Assembly (NCBI RefSeq): GCF_026723765.1
Contig: NZ_CP113524.1
Span: 1,473,001-1,537,000, forward strand
Length of the DNA stretch: 64,000 nucleotides
Direction: 5' to 3'
Origin: Lacrimispora xylanolytica
GTDB lineage: Bacteria; Bacillota; Clostridia; Lachnospirales; Lachnospiraceae
The position numbers and the translations under genes are program-made. The notes under the pieces were generated by a model. It ran no database searches. It worked only from the letters and a program-made list of their open reading frames with translations, and was not told the origin of the DNA. How positions within the stretch are numbered: position 1 is the stretch's first letter; each line of letters begins with the position of its first letter. Below, one piece after another: positions 50,925-60,800 of the stretch.

Positions 50925-52775
50925 ATGAAGCGTAGGTTCATTGGGGTATTTTTGATGTTGTCACTTATTTTGTCGGGGTGTGCCGGGAAGCAGGTCAATT
51001 CTGGGGAAACGACGATAGAGAGCACAGCTGTTGCATCAGATAACAAGGAAAACAGTACTTCCGTAGACGATATTCTTGCCAGATTAACCTTAGATCAAAA
51101 AGCCGCCCAGATGGTACAGGGGGCGATTTACAATGTATCAGATGAGAGTATGAAAAAGAACTGCTACGGCAGCATACTTTCTACCTTTGGTGAGAATTCC
51201 TTTAATGCCAACGAGTGGAAGAACATGATTCTTAAATATCAAAAATACGCGGTGGATTCAGAAGCTGGCGTCCCATACATATATGGAAATGATGCGGTTC
51301 ACGGGGTCAATACCTGTGAAGGCGCGGTCATATTCCCTCATAACATTGGTATTGGTGCTGCCAATAACAAAGAATTAACGTACCAGATGGGCCTGGCTGT
51401 AGCAGATGAAGCAAAACTGACAGGCATGCTTTGGAGCTTTTCTCCCTGTTTAACCACTGCCATGGACCCAAGATGGGGGCGCACCTATGAAAGCTATTCC
51501 TCCGAAACAGGTATTGTAACGGAGCTTGGAACTTCATTTGCCAGGGGGTTAATGGATGGGGGAGTTCTTCCCTGTGCAAAGCATTTCTTTGCTGATGGAA
51601 ATGTCTTGTACGGAACAGGGGAAACACTGGACGGTGAAAAAAGACTCATCGATCGTGGAGATGCCAAGCTGACAGACGGAGAGATTAAGGAGCTATTAAA
51701 GATGTATCAAGCTGCAATTGATGCTGGTGTCAAGACCATCATGATCAGCCACAGCAGTGTAAACGGAGTTAAGATGCATGCCAATGAAACCTATATCTCC
51801 ATGCTTAAAAATGAAATGAATTTTAAAGGCTTTATCGTAAGCGATTGGGACTCAATCCACAATATACCCGGTGATAATCGAAAGGATCAGACCATTACTG
51901 CAATCAATGCCGGAATTGATATGCTGATGGAGGCTGACGAATTTGAGGATTGCCGGAAATATATTGTTGAAGCAGTCAATGAAGGCAAGATATCCAAAGA
52001 ACGTGTAGACGATGCGGTGAGAAGGATTCTGACGGTAAAGAAAGAGATGGGAATCTTAGATGACCCTATGATGGAAAAGGTAACAACAAAGGAGAGCAGC
52101 GTAGGTTCTAAGGAATACCGGGATCTGGCGAGAAAACTGGTGGAAGAAAGCCTTGTCTTATTAAAGAACGATAATTCCATACTGCCCATTAAAAAGGGAA
52201 CCAAGGTATTTGTAACCGGGCTTGCAGCCAATGACGTGGGAGTACAGTGTGGCGGCTGGACCATTACCTGGCTTGGAAACACCGATGCAGGAAACAGAAA
52301 TCATAAGTGGATACCAGAAGGAAAAACCATCCTGGACGGTTTAAATGAGCTGGCGGCAGAATATGATCTGACGATTATCACTGATCCGGAAAAGGCAGGA
52401 GAAGCTGATCTTACCTTATTATGTCTTGGAGAAAGGCCTTATGCTGAATGGAAAGGGGACAGCACCAGTATCAGTATTACCAAAGAATCCGGTCTCAGCA
52501 CCAATGCAGATGCAATCCAATTGGCTAAAAGCTTGAATCACCCTACCGTGGCTTTAATTGTAGCAGGAAGAAATGTAATCATCACTGATTATATGGACCA
52601 GTGGGATGGAATTGTTATGTGTTACCTTCCAGGAAGCGAAGGGAATGGCGTAGCAAATGTGCTTACGGGAAAGAGCAGCTTTAAGGGAACTTTACCTATG
52701 CCATATTACTCACGGGTAGAAGATATCAGAACAGATAAAGTGTTGTTTCCAGTGGGATTTGGATTAAAGTATTAA
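50925..52775 (+). CDS. Lipoprotein glycoside hydrolase family 3 (beta-glucosidase/hexosaminidase type)
   Basis: 616 aa. The lipoprotein signal MKRRFIGVFLMLSLILSGC is followed by a Ser/Thr linker and the GH3 N-terminal barrel (GNDAVHG; FSPCLTTAMDPRWGRTYES; CAKHFFADG; FIVSDWD with the nucleophile Asp). The second alpha/beta domain comes next (SLVLLKNDNSILPI; AGRNVIITDYMD). It would release sugars from beta-glycosides at the cell surface. GAGGGGG precedes ATG 50925; an ORF extension upstream to 50847 lacks a site. Confidence 0.93.
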   Translation: MKRRFIGVFLMLSLILSGCAGKQVNSGETTIESTAVASDNKENSTSVDDILARLTLDQKAAQMVQGAIYNVSDESMKKNCYGSILSTFGENSFNANEWKNMILKYQKYAVDSEAGVPYIYGNDAVHGVNTCEGAVIFPHNIGIGAANNKELTYQMGLAVADEAKLTGMLWSFSPCLTTAMDPRWGRTYESYSSETGIVTELGTSFARGLMDGGVLPCAKHFFADGNVLYGTGETLDGEKRLIDRGDAKLTDGEIKELLKMYQAAIDAGVKTIMISHSSVNGVKMHANETYISMLKNEMNFKGFIVSDWDSIHNIPGDNRKDQTITAINAGIDMLMEADEFEDCRKYIVEAVNEGKISKERVDDAVRRILTVKKEMGILDDPMMEKVTTKESSVGSKEYRDLARKLVEESLVLLKNDNSILPIKKGTKVFVTGLAANDVGVQCGGWTITWLGNTDAGNRNHKWIPEGKTILDGLNELAAEYDLTIITDPEKAGEADLTLLCLGERPYAEWKGDSTSISITKESGLSTNADAIQLAKSLNHPTVALIVAGRNVIITDYMDQWDGIVMCYLPGSEGNGVANVLTGKSSFKGTLPMPYYSRVEDIRTDKVLFPVGFGLKY

Positions 52776-52807
52776 AGATATTCTTGTATATTAATTTTGA
52801 ATAAGTC

Positions 52808-52852
52808 AAAGGGAATGCTGGTGTTATTTTCTACACCAGCATTCCCTTTATC
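52808..52852. terminator. Bidirectional terminator between the GH3 and HxlR genes
   Basis: A perfect 17-bp stem: AAAGGGAATGCTGGTGT (52808-52824) with ACACCAGCATTCCCTTT (52833-52849). Confidence 0.88.
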
Positions 52853-52861
52853 CATGAAAAG

Positions 52862-53203
52862 CTATTCCTCTTTTTGCTTTTTGAGATCAATGAGCTTCAT
52901 ATGCTCTTTTCCCCAAATGTTCATTTCTTCCATTATGGGACTTAGGGATTTTCCAAGCTCCGTAAGGGAATATTCTACCTTTGGAGGTACTTCAGGATAC
53001 ACATTTCGTTGAATGATTCCATCGGCCTCCAGCTGGCGAAGCTGTTGCGTCAGCATCTTTTGGCTGATGCCATTGATTCCTTTACTTAGTTCGATAAAAC
53101 GTTGTGTGCCGTTGTTAAACAGATTTCTCAGAATCAGCACCTTCCATTTGTGGCCGATTAAGTTTACAGTATGCTCAATGGGGCATGATTTATCACAAGG
53201 CAT
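52862..53203 (-). CDS. HxlR-family transcriptional regulator
   Basis: 113 aa winged-helix protein: CPIEHTVNLIGHKWKVLILRNL, then FIELSKGINGISQKMLTQQLRQLEADGII and YSLTELGKSL. These usually sense redox or electrophile stress through the N-terminal Cys (here C3 and C7). Divergent from the cupin gene. Confidence 0.93.
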   Translation of the reverse strand: MPCDKSCPIEHTVNLIGHKWKVLILRNLFNNGTQRFIELSKGINGISQKMLTQQLRQLEADGIIQRNVYPEVPPKVEYSLTELGKSLSPIMEEMNIWGKEHMKLIDLKKQKEE

Positions 53204-53233
53204 TTCTATTCACTCCTAAAAAAGATCAGTTTC

Positions 53234-53251
53234 ACTTACCATATGGTTAGT
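53234..53251. promoter_or_regulatory. Palindrome between hxlR-type regulator and cupin gene, likely operator
   Basis: ACTTACCATATGGTTAGT is an 18-base imperfect palindrome in the divergent promoter region, 31 bases from the regulator start. It is a natural candidate for the HxlR binding site. Confidence 0.5.
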
Positions 53252-53357
53252 ATAACACAAAAAAGTGCCTTCTTGCAAAAGGTTTGTAACTTTATTATAG
53301 TAAGTCTACAGAAAGAAATACCCATAAATACTAATAAACTTATAGGAGGTTTTCCAA

Positions 53358-53684
53358 ATGGAAAAAATAAATATTAATGATATTCTTGAATTTGCAGCAG
53401 ATAGAAGTGCACGTAAGGCTCTTTTTAAAGAGGGGCATTTGGACTCAGGACTTTTGCTATATGCACCAGGTCAAACCACACCGGATCATAAACATTCTGA
53501 CATTGATGAGGTCTTTTATGTAGTTTCTGGTGAAGGTACCATTACCATAGATGATAAAGAAGTACTTGTAAAGGAAAAAGATGTCATTTTCTCACCTAGT
53601 GGCGAGAAACATGGATTCTATAATACCAGTTCGGATAACTGGGTCGTACTGCAAATTAAAATTAATACGGGTAAAATGGATTAA
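53358..53684 (+). CDS. Cupin-domain protein
   Basis: 108 aa single cupin. The two motifs PDHKHSDIDEVFYVVSGEG and FSPSGEKHGFYNTS give the metal-binding His/Glu set. Function not specified by sequence. Strong AGGAGG site; probably controlled by the divergent HxlR protein. Confidence 0.9.
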   Translation: MEKININDILEFAADRSARKALFKEGHLDSGLLLYAPGQTTPDHKHSDIDEVFYVVSGEGTITIDDKEVLVKEKDVIFSPSGEKHGFYNTSSDNWVVLQIKINTGKMD

Positions 53685-53728
53685 ATGAAAGAATACTAAA
53701 CCAGGAAAGAGTAAAGGAGGTCAATATT

Positions 53729-54109
53729 ATGTTTACAAGAATAGACCATGTTGCGTTATCTGTAAAAGACAGAGAAAAATCCATTGACTTTTATGAAAAA
53801 CATTTTGGATTTAAAAAATATTATGAGCACGATGTTCCAGGAGTATCTGATCTGGAAAAGGTAGTTTACTTGCAATTAGGTGATACTGTGTTAGAATTTG
53901 AACACTGGACAAATGGTAAGGAGAACAAGGGATATCATTTTTGCCTCATCAGCGATGATTTTGAAGCTGATTATCAAAGGCTAAAAGAGGCCGGCATTCC
54001 GGTAATTACAAAGCCACATATTCCAGAGCCCAGAACACCAAAGGAAACAGGCTGGAAACGAGTTGTTTTTCAGGGGCCAGACGGGGAAATGATTGAGTTT
54101 AGAGGATAA
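53729..54109 (+). CDS. VOC/glyoxalase family protein
   Basis: 126 aa with paired beta-alpha-beta-beta-beta modules: IDHVALSVKDREKSIDFYEKHFGF at the start and FQGPDGEMIEFRG at the end, including the metal-binding His and Glu. Probably a lyase or dioxygenase-like enzyme. It starts behind AAAGGAGG and the next gene begins six bases later. Confidence 0.9.
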   Translation: MFTRIDHVALSVKDREKSIDFYEKHFGFKKYYEHDVPGVSDLEKVVYLQLGDTVLEFEHWTNGKENKGYHFCLISDDFEADYQRLKEAGIPVITKPHIPEPRTPKETGWKRVVFQGPDGEMIEFRG

Positions 54110-54115
54110 GAAACT

Positions 54116-54526
54116 ATGTGGAAATGTCCAACATGCGGAAAAGAATTTGTACGTCAAAACGAGAATCATACTTGTGAGGAAATAGAAAAAACAATCGATG
54201 CCTATATCAGTGCCCAGGCAGAGGCGGTTTGGCCGTTATTGCATCAGGTTCGCAATACCATAAGAACTGCTTTGCCAGAAGCCCAGGAACGAATTTCCTG
54301 GCGAATGCCTACTTATTGGAGCGGACATAATATCATCCATTTTGCAGCATTTAAAAAGCATATCGGGGTGTATCCCGGGGAAGAGGCAATCGTGCATTTT
54401 GCAGACCGATTGACCGAATTTAAAACCAGCAAAGGTGCAATACAATTTCCTTATGATAAGCCCCTGCCCCTGCCACTGATTGCGGAGATTGCAACATGGT
54501 GTTATAAAAGGGAGATCAGCAAATAA
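54116..54526 (+). CDS. DUF1801/DUF5655-type protein with N-terminal zinc ribbon
   Basis: 136 aa. The first 20 residues form a C2HC-like zinc ribbon (WKCPTCGKEFVRQNENHTC). The rest is a YdhG-like DUF1801 domain (EAQERISWRMPTYWSGHNIIHFAAFKKHIGVYPG). Role unknown. Confidence 0.85.
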   Translation: MWKCPTCGKEFVRQNENHTCEEIEKTIDAYISAQAEAVWPLLHQVRNTIRTALPEAQERISWRMPTYWSGHNIIHFAAFKKHIGVYPGEEAIVHFADRLTEFKTSKGAIQFPYDKPLPLPLIAEIATWCYKREISK

Positions 54527-54553
54527 CTTATTAAAGGGGGGGAAAGGTACAGT

Positions 54554-54587
54554 CAGGCTCTATCAGTATTCAGAGCCTGGCTTTTTT
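54554..54587 (+). terminator. Rho-independent terminator
   Basis: CAGGCTCT (54554-54561) pairs with AGAGCCTG (54572-54579), followed by a T6 run. Confidence 0.88.
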
Positions 54588-54620
54588 CATTGGAGAACTC
54601 TCATTGAAACTCTTTTTTTT

Positions 54621-54645
54621 ATGTGTTATGCTTACCATAACACGT
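54621..54645. promoter_or_regulatory. Palindrome 1 upstream of the phosphotriesterase-like gene
   Basis: GTGTTATG-CTTAC-CATAACAC (54623-54643) with perfect 8-bp arms; a wobble pair and an A-T pair extend it outward. A candidate operator for a dimeric regulator. Confidence 0.5.
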
Positions 54646-54672
54646 GAAAGTAGCAATAAAAAGGTGACTTCC

Positions 54673-54690
54673 CTGACATACTTATGTCAG
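54673..54690. promoter_or_regulatory. Palindrome 2 upstream of the phosphotriesterase-like gene
   Basis: CTGACATA-CT-TATGTCAG, 8-bp perfect arms with a 2-base spacer, 66 bases before the start codon and 30 bases after palindrome 1. Confidence 0.5.
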
Positions 54691-54756
54691 AGTTTATTTG
54701 TTATGATGAGAGATATCATAAATAAATCTGAAGGAAAAGAGCAGGGAGGAAGTAAT

Positions 54757-55695
54757 ATGATTTATACAGTTAGAGGGCCAATTCATAAGAGTCAGCTTGG
54801 AGTTACATTAGGACACGAACATATGAAGTGGGAAGACGATGAGTCTCATGCAAATACCATGTATCTTGATAAAAGGTATAAGGAAGAGGAAATTCTTTCC
54901 GATAAGAATTACATTTTGCCAATCCTACTTGATATGAAAGCGAGAGGTGGAATGAGTGTGGCAGAAGCTTCCCCTCCTATCGGTGGTCAAAATGTCAGGT
55001 TATTAAAACTACTATCCGAGCAGGCAGATATACACATCATCCCCTGTACCGGATGGAATATGACAAAAAAGCTTTATGACGTATTTCCCATGCAGTTTGA
55101 GGAACAACTGGCAAACCGCTGGATCAAAGACTTTAAGGATGGCCTGGATACCATCGATGGGGTAGTCATTCGTCCTGGACATATAAAGCTGTTGTTAGAT
55201 AAAGGAGATTTGTCAATGGCAGATAAAGGGATGCTGGTGGCAGCCGTTAAGGCCAGTAAGGAAACTGGTCTGCCCATACATTGCCACATCATGGAGGCAA
55301 AAATGGTTCTCCAGGTTATTCAGGTACTAGATGCAGAAGGCGCAGATTACCATAAATTTCTCTGGGCTCATGCGGATAAGGAGGCTGATAAGGTAATTAT
55401 AAAACTGGCAGCAGAAAAAGGAATGTGGTTGGGGATTGACAGTATAAGAAGGGGGACAAGTCCTGTAAAGTATGAATTATTAAAGAATATCATATCACTT
55501 AACTATGGACACAAAGTACTGCTTTCCCAGGATTACGATTTTTACTCGGAAGGGAAAGAATCCTTAACAACTCACCCCTGTACGACCATTTTTGATGAAT
55601 TTATTCCTTATTGTGCGGAACATGGGATTGATAAGCAGGTAATCATAGGTATGATGACTGAAAATCCCGCCAATTTTTACGATGTGAAAAATTAG
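54757..55695 (+). CDS. Phosphotriesterase-family metal hydrolase (lactonase-like)
   Basis: 312 aa amidohydrolase-fold protein. GHEHM supplies the HxH ligands; VIRPGHIKLLLDKG holds the bridging Lys candidate; HCHIMEA, WAHADK and SQDYDF carry the remaining His/Asp positions. Members hydrolyse lactones, phosphotriesters or amides. ATG 54757 has GGGAGGA seven bases upstream; the frame is open back to 54604, but that stretch is the promoter region. Confidence 0.85.
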   Translation: MIYTVRGPIHKSQLGVTLGHEHMKWEDDESHANTMYLDKRYKEEEILSDKNYILPILLDMKARGGMSVAEASPPIGGQNVRLLKLLSEQADIHIIPCTGWNMTKKLYDVFPMQFEEQLANRWIKDFKDGLDTIDGVVIRPGHIKLLLDKGDLSMADKGMLVAAVKASKETGLPIHCHIMEAKMVLQVIQVLDAEGADYHKFLWAHADKEADKVIIKLAAEKGMWLGIDSIRRGTSPVKYELLKNIISLNYGHKVLLSQDYDFYSEGKESLTTHPCTTIFDEFIPYCAEHGIDKQVIIGMMTENPANFYDVKN

Positions 55696-55728
55696 TTTTA
55701 TCATCCAGAATATTAAGGGAGAGCGGAC

Positions 55729-56268
55729 ATGATCATTGATAAGACAAAGAATGGAATTGAGGTAAAGCTAAGGCTTCCAGAAGAAACAGATTCCAAAAAA
55801 ATCATAGAGTTCTATAAGCAGGTTGGCAAAGAAACAACCTATTTAGGCTTTAGCGATGGAGAATATCAGGTAACAGAGGAACAGCAATCAGCAAGTATTA
55901 AGGAAATCAATGCCTCTCGTAATAACCTTATGATACTTGCCATGGTAAATTCAGCTATCGTCGGAATAGGAACCATATCCTCAAATAATAAGAGGATGAA
56001 AAGTAAGCATGTTGGCGTACTGGGCATTGTTATAAAGGCAGAATATTGTAATATGGGGATTGGTTCTATCTTAATGGATTATTTAATTGAGTGGTGTAAA
56101 AGCAACAAGGAGACTGCCAAAATCAGTCTGACTGTAAGAAGAGATAATCCAGTGGCAATTGCTTTATATGAGAAGTTTGGTTTTGAAACAGAAGGGATTC
56201 TGAAAGGAGAAACTTACATTAATGGAAGGTATTTTGACTCCGTTGTTATGGCACTCATGATTCCATGA
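55729..56268 (+). CDS. GNAT-family N-acetyltransferase
   Basis: 179 aa with the acetyl-CoA-binding stretch LGIVIKAEYCNMGIGSILMDYLIEWCKS and LTVRRDNPVAIALYEKFGFETEG. RimJ-like acetyltransferase; substrate unknown. Confidence 0.93.
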   Translation: MIIDKTKNGIEVKLRLPEETDSKKIIEFYKQVGKETTYLGFSDGEYQVTEEQQSASIKEINASRNNLMILAMVNSAIVGIGTISSNNKRMKSKHVGVLGIVIKAEYCNMGIGSILMDYLIEWCKSNKETAKISLTVRRDNPVAIALYEKFGFETEGILKGETYINGRYFDSVVMALMIP

Positions 56269-56296
56269 TAAGATGAAAGTAATATGGAGGGAAAAT

Positions 56297-56893
56297 ATGA
56301 GACGAAAAGCAATGATACTAATATTATTATCTATGATATCTGCCAGTGTGGCCGGATGCAGCAGTGCTTCAATGTCAAACAATAAGCCTGGGCTGGAAAC
56401 TTCAATGGAGGCAAGCACATCATCGGATATGACTACTAATACATCAGAACCCATGATAGGAAGCAAAGACCTGGATCCTGAAACAGAGAAATTTTTCTAT
56501 GGAACCTGGGAGATAGAAAAATTATTGGGATTTGCAGATTCTTATAATGATGCATCGGAATATCCAACAGGGCAAAAGGTCATAGGTGATCAGATTACCG
56601 TTGATAAAGATATTTTTTCATCAAAGGGATTTGAAGCTTATAGTGCGTATCAATTTAAGATGGAAAACCCGGTCTATCAAATCAGAGAAATTCATTATAA
56701 TGCAGATTCTTTTTATAGAGTAGATAAGATTGATTTACCAAGTTTAAATATGAATGACCAGATAAAGGTATTGAGTGTATCTGACCCATCTACGGGCCTT
56801 GCTATTCCTATAAGCTTCCTGGATGTAAATAATACCAGACTGCTTCTGGTATTAGAAGCAACGGTATTTGAACTTAAAAGAGTGGCAGAGTAG
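56297..56893 (+). CDS. Lipoprotein of unknown function
   Basis: 198 aa. A lipoprotein signal with lipobox SVAGC is followed by a Ser/Thr-rich linker and a beta-rich domain (FFYGTWEIEKLLGFA...). No known family recognised. ATG 56297 has GGAGGG upstream; the longer start at 56273 would add eight residues and spoil the signal peptide. Confidence 0.8.
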   Translation: MRRKAMILILLSMISASVAGCSSASMSNNKPGLETSMEASTSSDMTTNTSEPMIGSKDLDPETEKFFYGTWEIEKLLGFADSYNDASEYPTGQKVIGDQITVDKDIFSSKGFEAYSAYQFKMENPVYQIREIHYNADSFYRVDKIDLPSLNMNDQIKVLSVSDPSTGLAIPISFLDVNNTRLLLVLEATVFELKRVAE

Positions 56894-56922
56894 AGAGCAT
56901 AATTAAATTGTAAGATATCAAA

Positions 56923-56958
56923 AGAGGAAAGGCCAGCCAAATGACTGATCTTTCCTCT
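56923..56958. terminator. Bidirectional terminator
   Basis: AGAGGAAAG (56923-56931) pairs with CTTTCCTCT (56950-56958). On the minus strand it is followed by TTTT, so it can end the lysozyme transcript as well as the lipoprotein's. Confidence 0.6.
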
Positions 56959-56971
56959 ATGATTTTGATGA

Positions 56972-57574
56972 TTACAAACTATACACAGGATACTTATGTG
57001 TGTATTTCATATCTGTACAAAATAAAGTTGCCTCTTTATCTCTTCTGGTTTTTAAATTTTTGTCATAAGAGAATGCCTTGCTCACTAATTTAGAGCAGTT
57101 ATCACTTTCCGTTGTTGAAAGTTTTTTTGTGTAGGTTGGATATATTTTGGGATCTTTTAGCATGGTAACAACATCGTTGGTCTTTAATACTCCAGAGCCT
57201 GCATTAAATGTTAATGAGACGAGAGCATCGAATTGTTCCTGGGAAAAAGAAGAGCCGGATGGAAGTGTTAGATTATTTACTGCATCAACCGCACTCTTTG
57301 TATCACTGGTGAAAAAAGCATCTGCTTTCTTCTGCGTAATTGGAGAGGTATAATCTAAGCCAAGAGACTTTGATAATGCATCTGCTTCTTTTTGTGTCAG
57401 CAGAGAGTCCTTTGGATCACCAGTTTTATTTTTTGTATATACTTTACTTTTTGTAATTAAATGTCCCCAACCAACGGTTGGATATCCTTTTGGATCACCA
57501 TAAAATTTCAAACTAAAGCCTTCAGATTTCTTTATTATATCCGCACCTTTTGTTCCTAATGAGTTAGTTGCCAT
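56972..57574 (-). CDS. GH24 lysozyme (T4-type endolysin)
   Basis: 200 aa. KSEGFSLKFYGDPKGYPTVGWGH holds the catalytic Glu and Thr of T4-type lysozymes. QFDALVSLTFNAGSGVLKTNDV follows. No signal peptide. There is no holin or other phage gene beside it, so it may be a prophage relic or a domesticated enzyme. The reverse complement of GAGATTAAT around 57580 supplies an AAGGAGAT site. Confidence 0.9.
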   Translation of the reverse strand: MATNSLGTKGADIIKKSEGFSLKFYGDPKGYPTVGWGHLITKSKVYTKNKTGDPKDSLLTQKEADALSKSLGLDYTSPITQKKADAFFTSDTKSAVDAVNNLTLPSGSSFSQEQFDALVSLTFNAGSGVLKTNDVVTMLKDPKIYPTYTKKLSTTESDNCSKLVSKAFSYDKNLKTRRDKEATLFCTDMKYTHKYPVYSL

Positions 57575-57832
57575 AATTAATCTCCTTTACATATTTGAAT
57601 TTTGATATGAGGTTTTGAATGCATTCACTATGTAAAAAGTAATTTATATGAAAAATGTAAACACAGTGGATAAGGTTTCACAGATATTTTAGATGGTATC
57701 CGTATTTGATTTTATTGACCTGTCTGTTTATTCTTTGTTGATTGGCGTGCTGTATAATGTTGCATGTATGTTAAAAGGATACTGGCTGTTATTTACGGCC
57801 AAGAAAACCGCCATTTATAAGGAGGAACAGAT

Positions 57833-60800
57833 ATGAAAAAAGACAAAACTTCCCAGCGGGTCATGGCAATGACCTTGTCCATTGTCATGGTGCTGGGAAC
57901 GACGCCATGGAATGTGCTGGGATATCCACTCTCAACAGAAAAAGGCGGAGAGATAATCTCATTTCAACCATTGGAAAAGGATTTAAAAAAACAAACAGTA
58001 CCCTTAGGTACCTCAATGGAAGAATTGAATCTACCGGATACATTATGGGCAACAATGCTTGCACCGACAGATAATGGTAATCCTTATCAGCCAGAGGAGG
58101 AGCTGACAGAAGCAACTCCAAGTTTTGCAAGTAACAAGTATAATGAATTTTTGGAAGAAGAACAGGAGTACGATACTGGACAACTAAAAGAATATGAGGT
58201 TTCCATTCCAGTGACCTGGCATTCAGAGCCAGAGTATGATGGCGAGCAGGAGAGGGATTATCTTTTAACGCCAGAGCTTTTGAGTGATTACACATTGGCA
58301 GATGGGTTACAGATTCCTGAGATTACTGTGACAGTAGATGGTTCAGTTTTGTCAGGTTCTTTGAATGCAAAGGGGAATAATTTAGCTGGAAAGCAGCCAG
58401 AAACTGGTGATGGATGGACTCTCGAGGACGGAGTGCTAACCATTGAAAGTGATGTCTACATGATGGATTGGGCTTATAATGAAGATATAAAAAGAGTTGT
58501 GATAAAAAGCGGTGTGACTAGAATAGATGACTTTACCTTTTTCAATTGTACAAACTTAACAGAAGTTGAAATTGCAGAATCAGTTACAAGTATTGGTAGT
58601 CAATCATTCGGCTATTGTACTGTTTTGGAACAAATACAAATGCCTAATTCATTGATTAGCCTTGGCATTGGAGCTTTTGTAGGTTGTACAAAATTAGTTA
58701 ATGTTCATATACCTGCTTCTGTAACTAGCATGGGCAATTATGCATTTGCAGACTGTACTGCTCTGAAAGAAGTAACATTTCTTGGAGAAACGCCCCCAAC
58801 ATTCATAGATAAGTCTTTATTTTATTCGTGTACAGCGCTGAAACATATCTATGTTCCCACAAAAGATAGTGTAGCAGCATATAAAGCCATGAATAACTTA
58901 GCAGAGTATGGAGATTTAATATCAGTTGAAAATGAACAAACCAGCATTGTAAAGCGTACAGCTGGTCTTAATTTTAATAGTGCAAATATAGATTATCAAG
59001 ATAAAAATGGTGATGCGGTTACTGGTAATCCTTTGGACAATGATATTGTCAATACCAGTGAAGGCTGGGCATGGTATCGCTATGAAAATGAGGCGCTAGG
59101 CTATTCAGCAAAAACATTGGTACTTGATGGAATAGATTTAGAGACACATGATCAGACTGCTCTTGAGCTTCCCTCTGGAAGCACCATCGTACTTGCTAAT
59201 AAAAGTGAAAATATAATTAGTACGGCGAATGAAGGTTATGCCTATGGTATTGATGTCGTTGGCAATCTTACCATAGCAGGGAACGGGAAACTATTCATTA
59301 CAGCTGGGAATGCTAGCGCTTTAGGAAGTATCGGTTTGTTTGTAACAGGATTATTTTCATTAGAGAGTGGAACTGTATTTAGTAAAGTTTATGGTTCTAA
59401 TATCTCTGATATAAATTCAGCCTTTTTAAAGAATATGAACCCAGATATAAAAACATATCACAACTCGGGGGATGATTACGATCTACCTGTGATGAGAGAC
59501 ATAGGAACTTATATTCTAACTTATCAAAGTGGAGGTTCCATCCTTCGGGCCACTGACGTCATGTTTGTAAATGGTATGATATCAATACCATCGGCTTTGG
59601 TAGCTGACAAAACGGTGTCAGGTATAACTGGAACTCCCCTTTCAGAGGATAGTACGATAACAATTTCCCTGACAAATGATGTATATTCACAGATAGAGGA
59701 AGGAGAAGACGTATCTGACTGGTTTAGCTTCTTGCCGATGGGCGTTACAGCAAAGGTGAAAAGTCTGGATTCGGAATCAGTTGTGAGCATTATATTTTCT
59801 GGAACTCCAGGTGAAGTGTCTGACGATGTCATGGAAATCACGATTCCTGCAGATAAAGTAATGAGTGAAAGCAGCCTGACGGTAACTTCCAATGATCAGG
59901 CAAAGTTTGATATTGTAAAAGCTGGACTGCGTAAAGAGCCCCTGAATTTACTGGATAGTGAAATAAAATACCGAGATGTCAATGGCAGCCTGGTGAGTAA
60001 GGATCCGACGAAAGAAAACATTACTGATACCTCCGAAGGCTGGAAATGGTATCGAACAGCCACCGGTTCCTATGGGGATAATACACTGTTACTGAATGGT
60101 ATAAACCTGAAAACTTACGATGCCTATGCCATTAGTCTTCCTGACAATGCTGTTGTTTTACTGGAGAATGGCAGTAACAACACTGTAAAAAGTATCTATG
60201 AAGGATTTTCTGGCAGCTTTGGCATCTATGGAGATGGGAATCTGACAATCAGAGGATTTAACGGCATATTAAATGTGACGGGCGGTTTTTCTACTAATTC
60301 TAATTACCCAAGTGCAGGAATTGGAAGCGTTTCTTCTGTTACTATTCAGGGTGGTATCATAACCACCGAAGGTTTCCGTGGCTCTTGGCGTAACTATGGT
60401 ATTTATAGCGGCGGCAGTGAAAGCTCTCAGGGTGTATTTCTTCAGGGAGGAGAAGTAAATGCAATTGGACAAAATGCAACAATGCTTAGCTGCGGCATTT
60501 ATTCTGAGGGAACGGTGTCATTTTCAGGTGGTACTGTATATGCAAGCTCAGGAGAAGTGAGTAATTCAGATGGAAAATCTCTTGCCGTTTCTTCGGTAAA
60601 TGGGATAATAGAAAATGGTGTGGCTGCTTTTCAAAAGGTGGAAGATACATATACAAAAAATGTGTCCATAACTCATAATGATGGGTCATTTTATAGTTAT
60701 ATTTTTGACGATGCCAGACAGGCTACTGATATTAGGGTATTAAAATCCCAATTTCCTGTTAACAATGCAGGAGGCACAGCGACAGTTGCTTATCCTGGAG

